From positions 81,572,501-81,636,500 of the forward strand of contig CP142452.1 of NCBI GenBank assembly GCA_038049695.1: DNA of 64,000 nucleotides, written 5' to 3'. Below the pieces are notes generated by a model, which saw nothing but the letters and a program-made list of their open reading frames with translations, had not been told where the DNA came from and did no database searches. Position numbers and translations under genes: made by a program. This stretch comes from Cinnamomum chago. Taxonomy: Eukaryota; Streptophyta; Magnoliopsida; Laurales; Lauraceae. This document shows positions 9,596-21,721 of this stretch, piece after piece (within the stretch, counting starts at the first letter, position 1; every line of letters begins with the position of its first letter).

Positions 9596-12123
9596 ATGAG
9601 AGTCTTTCTGAATCACATGGCCTGTATGTTGAGAAGTGTGAATCTTGGTGTCTACTCATTGATGGTTGATGTAGGTATGTGCACTTGATTCTTATTCATT
9701 TATTTATATAGTTTTTTGGGTGTTCCTTATATGTACTCTAAGCCTCAAATTATTATTATTATTATTATTTTGGTACAGGGAAACCTTCAGGTTACGTGCG
9801 ACTCTATTCAATCTATTCTAACATTGAAGTGGAGAGAGATGAAAACAGAGACAATAATCCTTCTTATAAAGCTAAGGTATTCCCCATGTCCTTGGCGCAA
9901 AGCTTAGCCTCTCTGACTAAAGAATCATCTATTCCGAAAGAAAGAAGACGTCGGACTCGAATGGAGCTCAAAAGGGCATTTGAAATCCGCATCAAGAAGA
10001 GAGTAAAGGAACATTACATGAATGGAAAATATCACAATCTTATGGCAAAAGTGATTGCAAATCCAGAAACTCTTAAGGATGCATATGACTCCATTAGACT
10101 AAACTCGAATATCGAATTAGCTTCAGACAATGATAATCTTTGCTTTATATCTATGGCAGAAGAGCTTGCAAGCGGGGATTTTGACATCAAAGCGAATACC
10201 TTTTCATTCTCAATGAGGACCAAAAGGAAAGAATGCTTGGTTCTTCCTAACTTAAAGCTGAAGGTTATTCAAGAAGCCATCAGAATAGTTATTGAGGTTG
10301 TTTACAGGCCTCACTTCTCTAAGTTCTCACATGGTTGCAGAAGTGGACGGGGGCATCATTCAGCTTTAAGGTATATATGCAAAGAGATCCATAATCCTGA
10401 TTGGTGGTTTACACTAAACATGAACAAAAAGGCTGATGCTGCTGTTCTCGCTAATCTCATCTCAGCAATGGAGGAGAAGATCGAAGACGCTACCTTATAT
10501 TCAGCCCTTCGTAGCATGCTCAATTCTCAGGTGCTGAACTTGGAATTTGGGGGTTTCCCAAAGGGCCAAGGTCTTCCACAAGAAGGGGTGCTGTCGCCTA
10601 TTTTGATGAATATATATCTGGATCTTTTTGACCGTGAGTTTTATAGGCTTTTAATGAGATATGAAGGCCTCTGCCAGGATAATGTTGCCATGCAAGAAGG
10701 AGAACATCACTCCATTCTGCGCAAATGGTTCAGGAGACAGATGAAACATGATAATGGGCAAGACAAGAATTCAGGTCAAAGATTCCACATGTGTCGATGG
10801 ATGGATGAGATATTTATTGCTGGTTCAGGATCGAGGGATGCTGCCCTCAGTTTAAACTCCGAAATACAGAATTATTTGAAGAACTCGCTCCATCTGGATG
10901 TGGATGGCCAAACAGAAATATATGCCACTGATAACACTTTTGGAGTACAGTTTCTTGGCTATGTTGTTCGATCATCTGTCATTGAAAGTGGTGCTGTAAG
11001 AGCTGTACACAAGTTAAAAGATAAAGTTCGGCTGTTTGCTTCTCAAAAACGGGAGCTTTGGGACGCTGGGACTGTTAGAATAGGAAAGAAATGGCTGGCT
11101 TATGGCTTGAAGAAAATAAAAGAATCAGAGATAAAGCACTTGGCTGATAACAATTCTGTTTTGAGTCAGATTTCCTGTCACCGTAAGGAGGGGATGAAAG
11201 CAGATCATTGGTTTAAGTTCTTACTCAAAATATGGATGCAAGATGTGAATGCAAGAGCTGAAGATAACGAGGAGGTGGTGTTATCTAAACATGTTGCTGA
11301 ACCAGCACTACCGAAAGAGCTTAGAGACTCCTTTTACAATTTTCAGAAGCAGGTGGAAGATTATATTTCATCTGAGACAGCTTCTACTCTTGAGCTGCTG
11401 TCGAGTTCTGGCATCAACACCAGCTCAAGCGCTGGCACTAGAACTGCCACAACCAAGTCGGAGCTGCCTGTTAGTTATATAAAGAAGACACTCGTACGCT
11501 ATGGTTTAATCAACCGTGAAGGATTTCCACGGCGTGTTTCTGCTCTCATCTTACAAGATGACATTCAAATTATACAGTGGTTTGAGGGGCTTGTTCAGCG
11601 ATGGCTTAAATGGTTTTATGGATGTAATAATTTTGGAGACATCAGGATCATGATCGTGGAGTATGTTAGAAGTTCTTGCATCAGAACACTAGCAGCAAAG
11701 CACCGAATGCACGAAGCTGAGATTGAGAGGCGGTTTGAATCTGAGCTGAGTGGGATTCCTTCGACCCAAGAAGTAGAAACTGACATCATGGCAATGGAAT
11801 CAGATTTTCGGCTTCCAGGTGATGAGGCTTTAATGTATGGGGTTACTTCTAGTGGGCTATGCATGCTGTCTCTGGCAAGAGTAGTGGACCCTTCTCGTTC
11901 TTATGATTGTTCTGTCATGGGATGCCTGGCTGCTTCATCAGGCATCTATGCACTTCATGTTATGGAAAGGCAAAAGTTCCCAGGTTGGAAGACTGGGTTT
12001 TCAACAGCAATCCATTCCAGCTTGAACAGAAGGCATATTGGTCTGTGTAAGCAGCATCTTCAGGATCTATATCTGGGTCACATATCACTTCAATGTATTG
12101 ACTTTGGGGCTTCTAGAAGATGA
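9596..12123 (+). CDS. NMAT3: Nuclear-encoded group II intron maturase (nMAT3-like, mitochondrial splicing factor)
   Basis: Model: join(9596..9674, 9779..12123), 807 aa. The long exon opens after the acceptor TACAG at 9778 with no ATG. An upstream exon (9495-9674, ending GTAG|GTATGT) is open in the matching phase, giving a start at 9596, or 9545 if the frame continues. ATG 9886 is the fallback. Domains: reverse-transcriptase-like region ~109-470, maturase domain X ~590-680 (KTLVRYGLINREGFPRR), degenerate HNH endonuclease ~735-800. Such proteins act in mitochondria to splice group II introns of respiratory-chain transcripts. RT motif A reads TLNMNKK with Asn (~240) where the catalytic Asp should be, and the YADD box reads WMDE (~368-371). 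The HNH half-site is CKQH, not CxxC. It should therefore bind RNA and promote splicing without copying it. The family is certain; the paralogue (nMAT3 rather than nMAT4) is my best reading only. Confidence 0.9.
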
Positions 12124-15098
12124 TATTTGGACTAAATCTTCACCTAGGCCCCATTTATTCCCATGGAATTAAATTCCTAAGAACTCTAAGAAATGCATTC
12201 CCATCACGAAGCTGATGAAACAATGGTGAAGAGCTGCATATTGCCCTCAAATAATCACCCTCTGGTGGAAAATGTAGATATATTGTTACATTGAAGTTCC
12301 GGATGCAAATTTTGGGACCCATTTTTGCAGCATCTAGCTTTTGATATGTGGACAGATCTAATACTCCATAGTCCATACTGAGGTTTTGGATACAGAATTG
12401 AGTGCATTTGAAATCTACCCACACCGGGAACTGGGTAGAGTTCTTATCATTGGCCTTTACTTGTCTCAATTTATCTTGGGTAGGAGACATCGATCACTGG
12501 GTACTGGAGTTTCTGGGTTCAGGAATGACTCCCATCTCAAAGTGTTGGGTGACAGCAATGAGTTTTAGCGTTACATCTTTCTTTTCTTCTTTTTGTACTT
12601 CAGAGTTTAACCCCTTAAGCCTCTGTAACATTCTCATGTTGTTTCATTACTTCAATTCTTAGTACTAACAAGCATTTTCCATCCTAACAAGCATCTGAAT
12701 GTGCTAGTCAGACTATCTTGTATTTCCTTCTTATTATTATTTTGCAGTCCAGATACTTATTTGATGGGCCGGGCTATGAACGATGTCCCAAAGTTTTCCT
12801 GGATTCGAAATCCATATTCTTTCAAGTTAATATGTCCTAGGAATGGATGGCGGACAGTTCAGTAGTAAAACGTTAAAACAGTGGACTTCTGGATCATCAA
12901 AATTTTGGAAAACTCTGGGAGATCCTCGAATGCCCTCCCCATCACAATTCACTTCAGTTGCATTGGATGTGGACTGAACTGTGTATATTGATGAGTAGCA
13001 GGAAATCAGTCAGAATCAAACCAGTCAATGGACCTTATTCACAGCTACCCAATCTTAACCTAGCAGGCCAGCCCACTAGTACATATACTTTTAAAATTGA
13101 TATGCTACATCCTACTATAGCACCAACTCCTATTAAGATAAAATTTGAGGGTATTTAGTACACTAGAAGGGCATTTATTTTTAACAGCTTGGATTTCTAG
13201 TAGGTGGGTCGCACAGTGGAGTTCCACTCCCTTCAAGCTTGTGGGAGACACTCGCTGGATCCCATCTCCTATTTATCAGGATCCAACTTGGTATTATAAA
13301 CTCCACTTAGTGAAGCTACAGTACAATTTGAAAGGTAGAAAAGTAGGCTACGCCCAGGGAGGAGTGAGGACCCAGAAATTACGTAGGATTTCTATATCAG
13401 TTTGTAAACAACATCTTAGGCCGGTGTTAAAGACTAATAGCCACAGATTAGAGGAGATGATCATTGGGAAAAAAAAAAAAAAAACGTTCATAGGACTTTT
13501 CATTCTTTACTCAATACTCACTATAGGTGAGTGTTCTTCTTTACCCACCTTTGGTCTGTGCCTCCATGCTTCCAGGCCACACCAATTTTGGGCTCCTCTG
13601 TATCAACTTGTAGTTACTTATGTTCGCAAATGGTTCAGATTTATTTTTTAATGTGATGTCGGGCTGCTGGACCAGGAGACAGGGGCGGACCTACATGTAA
13701 CCATGCGTGTGCGGAAATTTCTTAAATAATACTATAAAAAAACAGCTGAAATTCTTTACCACATCCATCTAAGCCTAGGATCTGTCGAATAAACAGTGAA
13801 TTCTTTACCATGTACTAGTTTAGTGTTACCCCATATATAACTTGCTGCATGACTTGACCCATTGACTCAGGTTGGGTCAGGTTCCCAAATTGTTTGGTTT
13901 GATGTCTTCTAAAACACACGATTAACTATAACAGAATCAAACCATTTTCAATTTAATCAGTCTAACTGAGGTGCTCTCCAATATCAGCGAGTTTTGGATG
14001 AGAGCCACTTCACAGGCCACATGGAGTTTTGAGTAGGTCAGATTTATCCAGTTCAATGCATAAATAAAACTAGTAACAAATTAGAATAAGGTTTTGCAAT
14101 CTATCTGAAGATTTGGTTTATGATAGATCACCATGGAAAAATAGAATTCATATAATCAACTCCGACGTAATTGTGGCAAGGCTCTAATGATGATAACTAC
14201 GACTACGACTACGACTACGATGGCCCACCTGATCAGGTCTGAATGCACACAACACTAATCAAGTCTTGGATCATGTCCACCATCCACTCTCATAGTTTCA
14301 TTTCCATCATGGGACTCTTAATTTTGGTGGAACTCTCAAGTCTCAAGTGCATTGGCAGACCAAGGTGGGATCCACAAAGAGCGTGCGGTCAAATGGAGCA
14401 CACGACCCAGTTATTCTAACACCATTATCCTTTGTCCCATTGAAAGTCCCCACAGAATAGAAAAATAAATCACTTGCATGTCCAGTACACTGTTACAATT
14501 GAAGGGTACATCATGAGCTGATAGTGACATGGGAGAGAGTGAAAATATTCAATCTCTTTGTCATTTCATGGTTGGCTTTGTCAAGTGATCACTAAAAAAT
14601 TAATATTAAAATAAGTTTTAAAGGGCTGTTATGACTTTTGAGTAAAAGAGCCTTTCAATCTTGTTATGGAAAAGTTAACATTGCAATATTAAAATAACTG
14701 GAGCTTTCATCACCAAAATTGATTAAAAAATGTTGGAGTTTCCACACAATTCTTTCACTCTAGTCTAGAGATGTGAACTGTGAAAGAAATTATATTTTAA
14801 GCCCAGTAAGATACTCTCAAGCCTCTAGGTACTGTATTCCACTTGTAATCATATGCTTGTCTCTTTCTTCCATTGCTTGTTTTATCTTTCATTGCATATG
14901 GAAACGATAGAGGACCTCAAATGGCAGGTTATCTCTTATAAAATGAGTGGAGGATCAGGACCGTCCATCAGAAGGTCCCCACTTCCGATAAGACAAAGAT
15001 CACTAATTATATCAGTTCTATCCATCAGAAGGTCCCCATATACTAACAGTAAATGGGTCAGTTCGGGTTGGATCTAAGCAATAATGAATTTAGAGTCC
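12124..15098. other. Maturase 3' region and intergenic DNA
   Basis: The first few hundred bases probably contain the maturase 3' UTR. Open stretches at 12.9-13.65 kb have no domain, no splice logic and a poly-A run (13,470). At 13,682 the sequence CAGGGGCGGACCTACAT resembles one hAT-type terminus without a partner. A (GACTAC)n-like patch lies at 14,201-14,220. A short direct repeat, CCATCAGAAGGTCCCC, occurs twice at 14,966-15,040. Confidence 0.5.
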
Positions 15099-15101
15099 TT
15101 A

Positions 15102-15388
15102 GACCCTGTTTCTTTAGTGGAATTTCTATCAGGAATTCACCATATTTAGAAATTCCTATACATGATGTGACAGGCTGTCCCTTAGAATTTCTAAATATCA
15201 TGTTTCTTTACTAGTATTTCTGGATTACAGCTACATGAAAGGTCTTTTTTAATCTTTGGGAATCCAGAAATTTCACTTTCTTTATATTTTTGTGGAATTC
15301 CTTGATGCTCACGCCCAAAGAATATTTAGGAATTTCACCTTGTCTGGGAATTCAGGAATTCTTGGATTTCCAACAAAGAAATGGGCCT
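15102..15388. mobile_element. Tourist-like MITE (287 bp), second family
   Basis: Terminal inverted repeats run GACCCTGTTTCTTTAGTGG on the left and AGGCCCATTTCTTTGTTGG on the complementary right end. A TTA duplication flanks the element (15099-15101 and 15389-15391). The interior repeats GGAATTTC/GAAATTCC blocks and can fold on itself. Its sequence differs from copies A and B further left. Confidence 0.68.
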
Positions 15389-15580
15389 TTAGTCTTTAAA
15401 GAAGTAAAAATGAAATACACACATGAATAAATACCTATTACAGTCCTTTTTAGGTTAAAATGAGTTGCATTCTTTTGAATTAAAAAAAAAAATACAAGAT
15501 TCTTTTGATATAAATACACAGTTCTCATTTATAAATTTTTATTTTTACAGTATTTAAGTCTATAAGTATTTTATTTAGCG

Positions 15581-15752
15581 CAGGGCCGGAACTAGAGGGT
15601 GTGGGGGGTGGCTATGGCCATGGCCCCCTATAAATTTCAGAAAACCCCCTTAATTTAGAGGAAATTCTATACCATGTTTACATACGGTCCCTCCAAGAAA
15701 TTTTTTTTTTATATAGTGGCCCTCCAAATAAGATTTTTTGGCTCCGCCCCTG
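15581..15752. mobile_element. hAT-type MITE (172 bp) with CAGGGCCGG end
   Basis: The left end CAGGGCCGGAACTAGAGGG faces CAGGGGCGGAGCCAAAAAAT on the complementary right end, the CAGGGGCGG hAT terminal signature. Flanks ATTTAGCG (15573-15580) and GTTGAGCA (15753-15760) match at only 5 of 8 positions, so the insertion is old or the boundary is slightly off. Confidence 0.6.
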
Positions 15753-16492
15753 GTTGAGCATACGTTCAAATGGACACTTACCTCTTTTTTTCTCTTTTTT
15801 TTTGTTTGATTTTAATCGTGCATCTTTTCTCCACAATCATTGAGATTTTGCTAGCTTGTATGCCGAATAAAGGATCAAGGTTTTGGTCCTTTACAATCAC
15901 CAAGGGTCAAGAGATTGAAGATAAATAAATTTACATAACCTCGGAAATGCCTAAAAGGTCATGAAATATAAAAGAGAAGAATGATCTTCCCTCTCTATCT
16001 CACCATTTAATCCGTTGCCTCTTCAACAATAACTGTAAGCTTAGATATGACAAAACATTTATCTTTCTTTATTATATTTTACTAGTCTCAACTCTCAACC
16101 CTTCTTTGCTTTTACGAGTCTCAAAGTCGATCTCAACCCTTTGCTTGTGCATTCGGCTTTTCTGTGGTATTTGACGTCCTCATGTTGAACAAGATTATGG
16201 TACTTAACAATTTACTATATATTCTCTATGGTTTCAAGTATTTAGTTCACCAATCTTAATGCCCCAATTCTTTGACATCTTTGTCATCTGTCATTATGAT
16301 GGGGCCATAATTTGTCTACTTGGGTGTGATGAAGAGGAAAGAGATTTTAAGATAAAGCTAAAGTCAAATCATGTGAGCCCAAAAAAAAAAAAAAAAAAAA
16401 ACTTTTTTTCTTTTTTTTTTTTTCTTCTACTTATTTTTTGGTGAAATTTCATCGCGAACCTGTCTTGTGGAATAATAACAATGATGGTTAAC

Positions 16493-16886
16493 CAGTGGCG
16501 GCTCCAGAAATTCGAGTCAGTGGGATTAATAAAAAACTTATCTTCTACAAATCGAATAAATTTATTTTCCCCTTTATTAACATCTGTCATCTATTTTTTA
16601 TAATATTAAAGTTTTCTCCTTCTAATACAGGAAGAATACCGTATTTAGAGGTTAAGTTAGAGTAAATAAAGACTTACCAACAAAATGTCTAAAAAGGAGA
16701 ATTTTCTTTAAAAAATAAAAATTGAGCACATTGGTTTTTTTTTTTTTTTTTTGTAGACAAATGACCCATTATCTTAAGCATTGAGTGGGGTCAAAAGCTT
16801 CCCATAACTTCAATTCATTAAAGAATTTTTTTTAAAATATTTCTCTAGATTTGACTCCCACTGAGTTCCATGTAGCGCCGCCCATG
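16493..16886. mobile_element. hAT-type MITE (394 bp) with CAGTGGCGG end
   Basis: The left terminus CAGTGGCGGCTCCAGAAAT and the complementary right terminus CATGGGCGGCGCTACATGG form an imperfect inverted repeat that continues into AACTCAGTGGGA against GAGTCAGTGGGA. Flanking 8-mers TGGTTAAC (16485-16492) and TGCTTAAC (16887-16894) match at 7 of 8 positions, as expected for a hAT target duplication. There is no coding potential. Confidence 0.72.
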
Positions 16887-16904
16887 TGCTTAACAGAGAA
16901 TTAA

Positions 16905-17091
16905 GGAAAGCTCAGTTGGTTGGCTCCCGATTTCTCATCCTACTTTGTATGGTTCGAATACTAGCTTTTTCCAGGCTATATTGATCTTGTTATTTTCCTG
17001 CTGTGTGGGGGCTTCTTTCCTCTGGTAAGCAGGCTGTCATCTTAGAAGTGATCTCAACCCCTTTTGGCTTAGTACAAAAAGAAAAAAAAAA
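16905..17091 (+). mobile_element. tRNA-derived SINE
   Basis: A tRNA-like head has an A-box-like AAGCTCAGTTGG (from 16,908) and a B-box GGTTCGAATAC (16951-16961) about 30 bases later, the pol III promoter spacing of a SINE. A unique body follows, ending in CTTAGTACAAAAAG and an A-tail. It lies just beyond the hAT MITE that ends at 16886. Its body differs from the SINE pair at 45 and 50 kb. Confidence 0.6.
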
Positions 17092-18942
17092 CGAGTGTTA
17101 ATGATGATTATAATAATAACAGTAATTATATATTCTTTGTTAATTTTGTTGTTCTTGTTCTTGTTATTGTTATCCTTGAACCAATGACCCTTTTGTTTCC
17201 CACAGGCAGTGAATGCTTTCAAATTCTAATATAAACATTTGAAACAAATAAAGTAGCTTTCAATTCCTTTTCAACAAAATTAAGATCTTTTCTTCATTTA
17301 TGAATTTTGGGTTTCATCGTGTGTGCCGGTCAACAAATGGAATGCCAGCTGCTTTGGCAAAGTCAGGGGTAGATAAAGATGTTCCTTTTCTTTCTCTAGT
17401 GCAATTTGTCATTTTATGTGTTGGTATTTAATTGTTATGCCTTGGCACGCTTTTTTTCTTTTGTTCTATTTTTATTGTACTTCTTTAAATCTTTAATCTA
17501 GTCTATTGTTACCGTTCAAAAAAACAGAAAACAAATAAAGTAGCTTTCTGAAAGCACTTTTCCAAAATCTTTTATTTTGACTGTCATATCAAATTAAACC
17601 TTTGTGTGTAATGTATTTATTCTACAAAATCCCTATTGAGACTTCTGTTGATAAATTTATCATAGTATCATAATCCTAACTTCTCCTCATTTATCAAATA
17701 TGATTTCCGCAAGATATATTAGATAGATGGGGTAAGATCATTAATATGATGATGATGCTTTAGAGAAGATGTCCCTCTATTTGCATCTTAATTGAGCCCA
17801 AATTTAGTGATCTAAGATTTCAAGCCATTGTACGATGAGCACAGGTTTTGATATTAATCTAATCGTGATTAACATCTAAAATTATGAGAAGGGGGATCAC
17901 AATGAAAGAGGATCAAGACCCTAACACATTGCTCAATGCTATTACAAACCAAGAGATTGTGGATCATCTGATGTTGCAAATCACATAGAACCAACCCATG
18001 ATCTACTAACCTTTGGATTGACCCATCCCCACGGGCAGAGATTAGTTAGATGTTGGGTGTGAATGTAACATTCTAACGGATTAAGTCAAATGGAAACATA
18101 AGAAAGGACAGGCATTTGTTGCATTAACTAATGAGGTCTTGAATGGCTTATAGTTACTTCTTAACCAGCTTTCCTATGGGCTTGGGCAGCTTTCCTATGG
18201 GGTTGGGGTACCTAAGAAGCATTAATTTGCTGTAACCAATGGATATGTAGATTTGGAATCTCAGAAGTTGTTGTCAAGTACAGTAAAAGCATTTGTATTA
18301 AAGTAACCTATTGCTGATTTATTAGCAATCAATCTATCATACATGTGCATCTAGAGCATCCCCTTCCAAGTTACAATAATTAAGTGACAATGTTAAAAAA
18401 CCCTCAACTTAAGTCACCCTGATACAGTCTATCAACAGCTTGACCTAGGTACTCAATCCACGTCCTTTTGACTTCGAAACTTTGGCAAGTCAAAGTTTTA
18501 AAACTGCGTACATTTAGACCGGCAATCAATTGGGTTAGTGAGCACCATCCTTTTCTAAGCATGTGGGACACTTTCAATCCAGTCCCCTCACACTCGCTAT
18601 CCCACTATTAGTTTTCATAGGCCCAAATTTGTCAAACACTCATCATCATCAAAGTCTTATCTCAACTATGTTTATGTTGGTGTTGGCTACATGAATTTTG
18701 TTTTTCCATTCGAATCTATCCTGAGCCAAGTCTTCAAATAAGTTGCACTTAATTGGGTCTATTTTTACTAAATACATTCACGTCCACTTTTGCATGCTCC
18801 TTTATCTTGATGAGCCATTAACCTACATAGCTCGGATTTTTTTACCAGCATTGTTGTCGGAAATAAAATGATGCCTTCAAAATCATTAAATTTGAAGCAC
18901 AAAGATCAAAGAATTAGGATGATCTAATGGGTTGATATTTTG

Positions 18943-18984
<42 letters not shown>

Positions 18985-19010
18985 TAGGTCTCATTTAGAT
19001 CTTTTGATCC
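17092..19010. other. Intergenic DNA with simple repeats
   Basis: No gene is supported. There are A/T-rich trinucleotide runs near 17,100-17,170, and an (AT)n microsatellite occupies about 18,945-18,981. Confidence 0.55.
18945..18981. repeat. (TA)n microsatellite
   Basis: About 18 consecutive TA units immediately upstream of the hAT-type element that begins at 19019. Confidence 0.9.
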
Positions 19011-19018
19011 TCCACGTC

Positions 19019-19881
19019 TAGGGTTGTAAATGGGTCCCCGATTATCCGATTATCCGAAGGTTCCGACCCGTTAGGTTCCGGGTTTGGGTCCTTATTTTGG
19101 TTCCGATAAGTAAATGGTTCCGGTTCCGGATCCTTTTTTTGGAACCGTTACCTAAACGGGTCCGGTTCCGGATCCACAGTAGCTCAGACCCGTGGACCCG
19201 GACCCGACCCAATATACTCTAACCTAAATACTAGCATCTATATATTCTGAAGTTGTATGAAAATTTTCATTTTGTCCATATCCCATAAAACTTCATTTAA
19301 AGATGTAATATTGTATATAACTATCTTGTTAAAAATACAATGAAAACATTTTTCTATAAGATAATAAAGGGTCCAGGAAGATCTTTTAATCCCCCATCCC
19401 GGTCCCAGCTGGGCCCCATGTAGGCCCCACATTGAGGTGACCACAATCATCTGTCACCCTTCACGACAGAAATTGTATTTCTTCCTGTTGAAAGATACTA
19501 AACTGTGTTTGTAGATGTAACCTCAAGCATGTGAATGTGAGTTCCAATCCTTAATCCTCACGCAACCACTCAGTCACCTACAGATGTGAGAACAGAGAAC
19601 TCACACAAAAGCAAAAGCAAAAGCCATTCTTCAAACAAAAAATGCAAAAGTCATTCTCTAACATGGATGCCTAACCGGAACCATACCCGGAACCGGAACC
19701 GGAACCAGACCCGCATCGTAAACGGTTCCGGTTCCCATTAAAATTATCGGAACCGGTTCCGGAACCAGTTTCCTGGTTCCGATACGGGTCCAGTTCCGGG
19801 TACGGTTCCACCTCTTACTAAACGGTTCCGGGTCCGGGTCCACCCTGGACCCGGACCGGAACTGACCCGTTTACAACCCTA
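19019..19881. mobile_element. 863-bp non-autonomous hAT-type element with GGTTCC lattice and perfect 8-bp duplication
   Basis: The ends are TAGGGTTGTAAATGGGTC and, on the complementary right end, TAGGGTTGTAAACGGGTC. A perfect 8-bp direct repeat TCCACGTC flanks the element (19011-19018 and 19882-19889); 8-bp duplications with a T/CAGGG end indicate the hAT superfamily. About 170-220 bp inside each end are densely built from GGTTCCGG/CCGGAACC and GGACCCG/CGGGTCC units, so the two halves are complementary over a long distance. The middle (about 19,210-19,640) is AT-rich and contains a copy of the CCTCAATGTGGGGCC repeat also seen at 24 and 26 kb. A minus-strand proline/arginine-rich open frame in the right arm is a by-product of the repeat. 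Confidence 0.85.
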
Positions 19882-19889
19882 TCCACGTC

Positions 19890-21487
19890 GCTCATGAGTG
19901 GCATTGCCCAAAGTTGGCCCAACATGGCATTTGCTATAGGTTCTCACGAATGGAGCTCTGGTTAGGGTGTATTTGTGGGATTTTCATTAAAAATTTATAA
20001 AAGAACCTTAATAATTAGCAACTAATAATAAGAATTTGATTTTTTTTTTTTAAGAAAGATGATGGAGGGTTAGAGAATATCTTCTTGAAAAAGAAACTAA
20101 ATTGTCATAGACCCCACCAAGCCCTTCTTCCCTTCTACCTCAACTTAAAATATCTTAACTCCTCTATTCTTTTACTGTTTTATATCAACGGTTGAGTACA
20201 TCAGTTGATATTGCTCTTTGAATTGCCTATTAATATATTGAAATTTGTCTCTAAAATCTTAGGGTCATTTTAATTGCAAGCATTTGGAGAATTTCAAATG
20301 TTGTTCCCCAAGTGAAATTCCAAAATACTTGGTGGCTTTTTAGTATTTTGATTATTGGATTTCTAAAAACTTTTATAGGACAAAAGTGACATTTGAAATA
20401 CCAGCTTTATAAATTTTCATTAATCAAATGCAGAAGTTGAAGTTCCAATGAGACAAGAAAATTATCATAAATCGAATATTGGATTGGCTACTTCGATCTT
20501 AAATTGCACTCCCTAAAACGAACAAGGACCCAAACCTTTGGCTACTGTAAAAAAAATATCAGTGATACTTTGAAAAATATCATACTATACATACCTTAAA
20601 TGTACTTTCATGGTAATATCACAATAGGTCAAAATATTGCTAAAAATGACAAATCTGAGATGAATCACGATAATTTTAAAATGAAAATGAAAAAGAAAAA
20701 AAATTCATAAGAAATCGTTACGAATATTTGTAACACTTTTTCGACTTTACTTTATATTTTTAATTATTTGTAAATTCATTTCTTTTATATAGTATTATAT
20801 TCTGATAGTATCTCAATGAAAAGCTCAGATTTGAGAATATCAAGACATTTTCCTTAGACAATGACATTCTAAGAATTATACTGCCAGTGACAAATCACTG
20901 AAGGCTGCTTCCATGTTTACACTTTCTTCTCAAATAAGAAAACAAGGAAAGAGGAAGAAGTTTCACAACATACAAGCTTATGTCATTTGAGAGCGACAGA
21001 AATTAAATATCCCTCACAGAGGAGAAGATGATGATAACCAACTTAGAGGCAAAAAAGATGCCCAGCTCACCTAACACTCGAGATATGGTTTGTAGGTACA
21101 ACCGTTTCAAATAAATAGCGGTTGGATTCTTTGACGTTTGAATCACTCCATCTTTTATAGGCTATTTTTTGACATCTTACAGCTGTGCGTTTGACAGTCT
21201 ACAACTCATGCAAGTTCATATGGACCATGGCTTGCATTTATACAGTATCTCAAGATTTGTGGTTGTAGATGTTGCATGCCTAAAAGGAAGCTAGGCAGGT
21301 CGAACAATTGGGACCATTTCATATGTTAACAATTCAAGTGCGGTGGATCTCTTTCCTCAGACAGCGGGAATGGTAAACCCCGCACAACACCAGCACGTGA
21401 CTACGTATGGAAAAAAGCCTGCCGATAATGGTACCGCCGGTTATTCGCATATATAACCGGTATCAAGTATATGGATAAGATAGAGAA
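19890..21487. other. Intergenic DNA
   Basis: A possible further MITE lies at about 20,269-20,532: GGGTCATTTTAATTG on the left against GGGTCCTTGTTCGTTTT on the complementary right end, but the flanking TTA/AAA do not match. The rest is AT-rich with no supported gene. Confidence 0.45.
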
Positions 21488-21721
21488 TGGCTCATTTCCT
21501 CAGTGGCAAGGAGTGACAGTTTTGATTGGGAGGTTCAAGGTTTTGAACCCGGCTCTCACCCCTCATATGTGTAAGTTGTATTTCCTTACATGTGCAAGTC
21601 GCGATTACTTTACAATATGTGTGAGTTATGTCTTGTTATATGTGTGAATTCCCATCACATCGCATGTGCGGCTCTCACAGGATCCTAGCCCTTTAAGCTA
21701 GGTAAAAGAAAAAAAAAAAAA
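21488..21721 (+). mobile_element. SINE-like retroposon with A-tail
   Basis: The start resembles a tRNA-derived head (CTCAGTGGCAAGG) with a B-box-like GGTTTTGAACCCGG at about 21,539. A body with repeated ATGTGTGAGT/ATGTGCAAGT phrases follows, then TTTAAGCTAGGTAAAAG and a run of 13 A. No clear target duplication was found, so the 5' end is approximate. Confidence 0.5.

Noticed and set aside
12386..13651. Possible small genes downstream of the maturase
   Set aside because: No domain, no splice structure, and low-complexity runs; more likely 3' UTR and repeat debris.
19658..19843. Minus-strand Pro/Arg-rich open frame
   Set aside because: It lies in the right subterminal GGTTCC lattice of the hAT-type element and its periodic peptide is explained by the DNA repeat.
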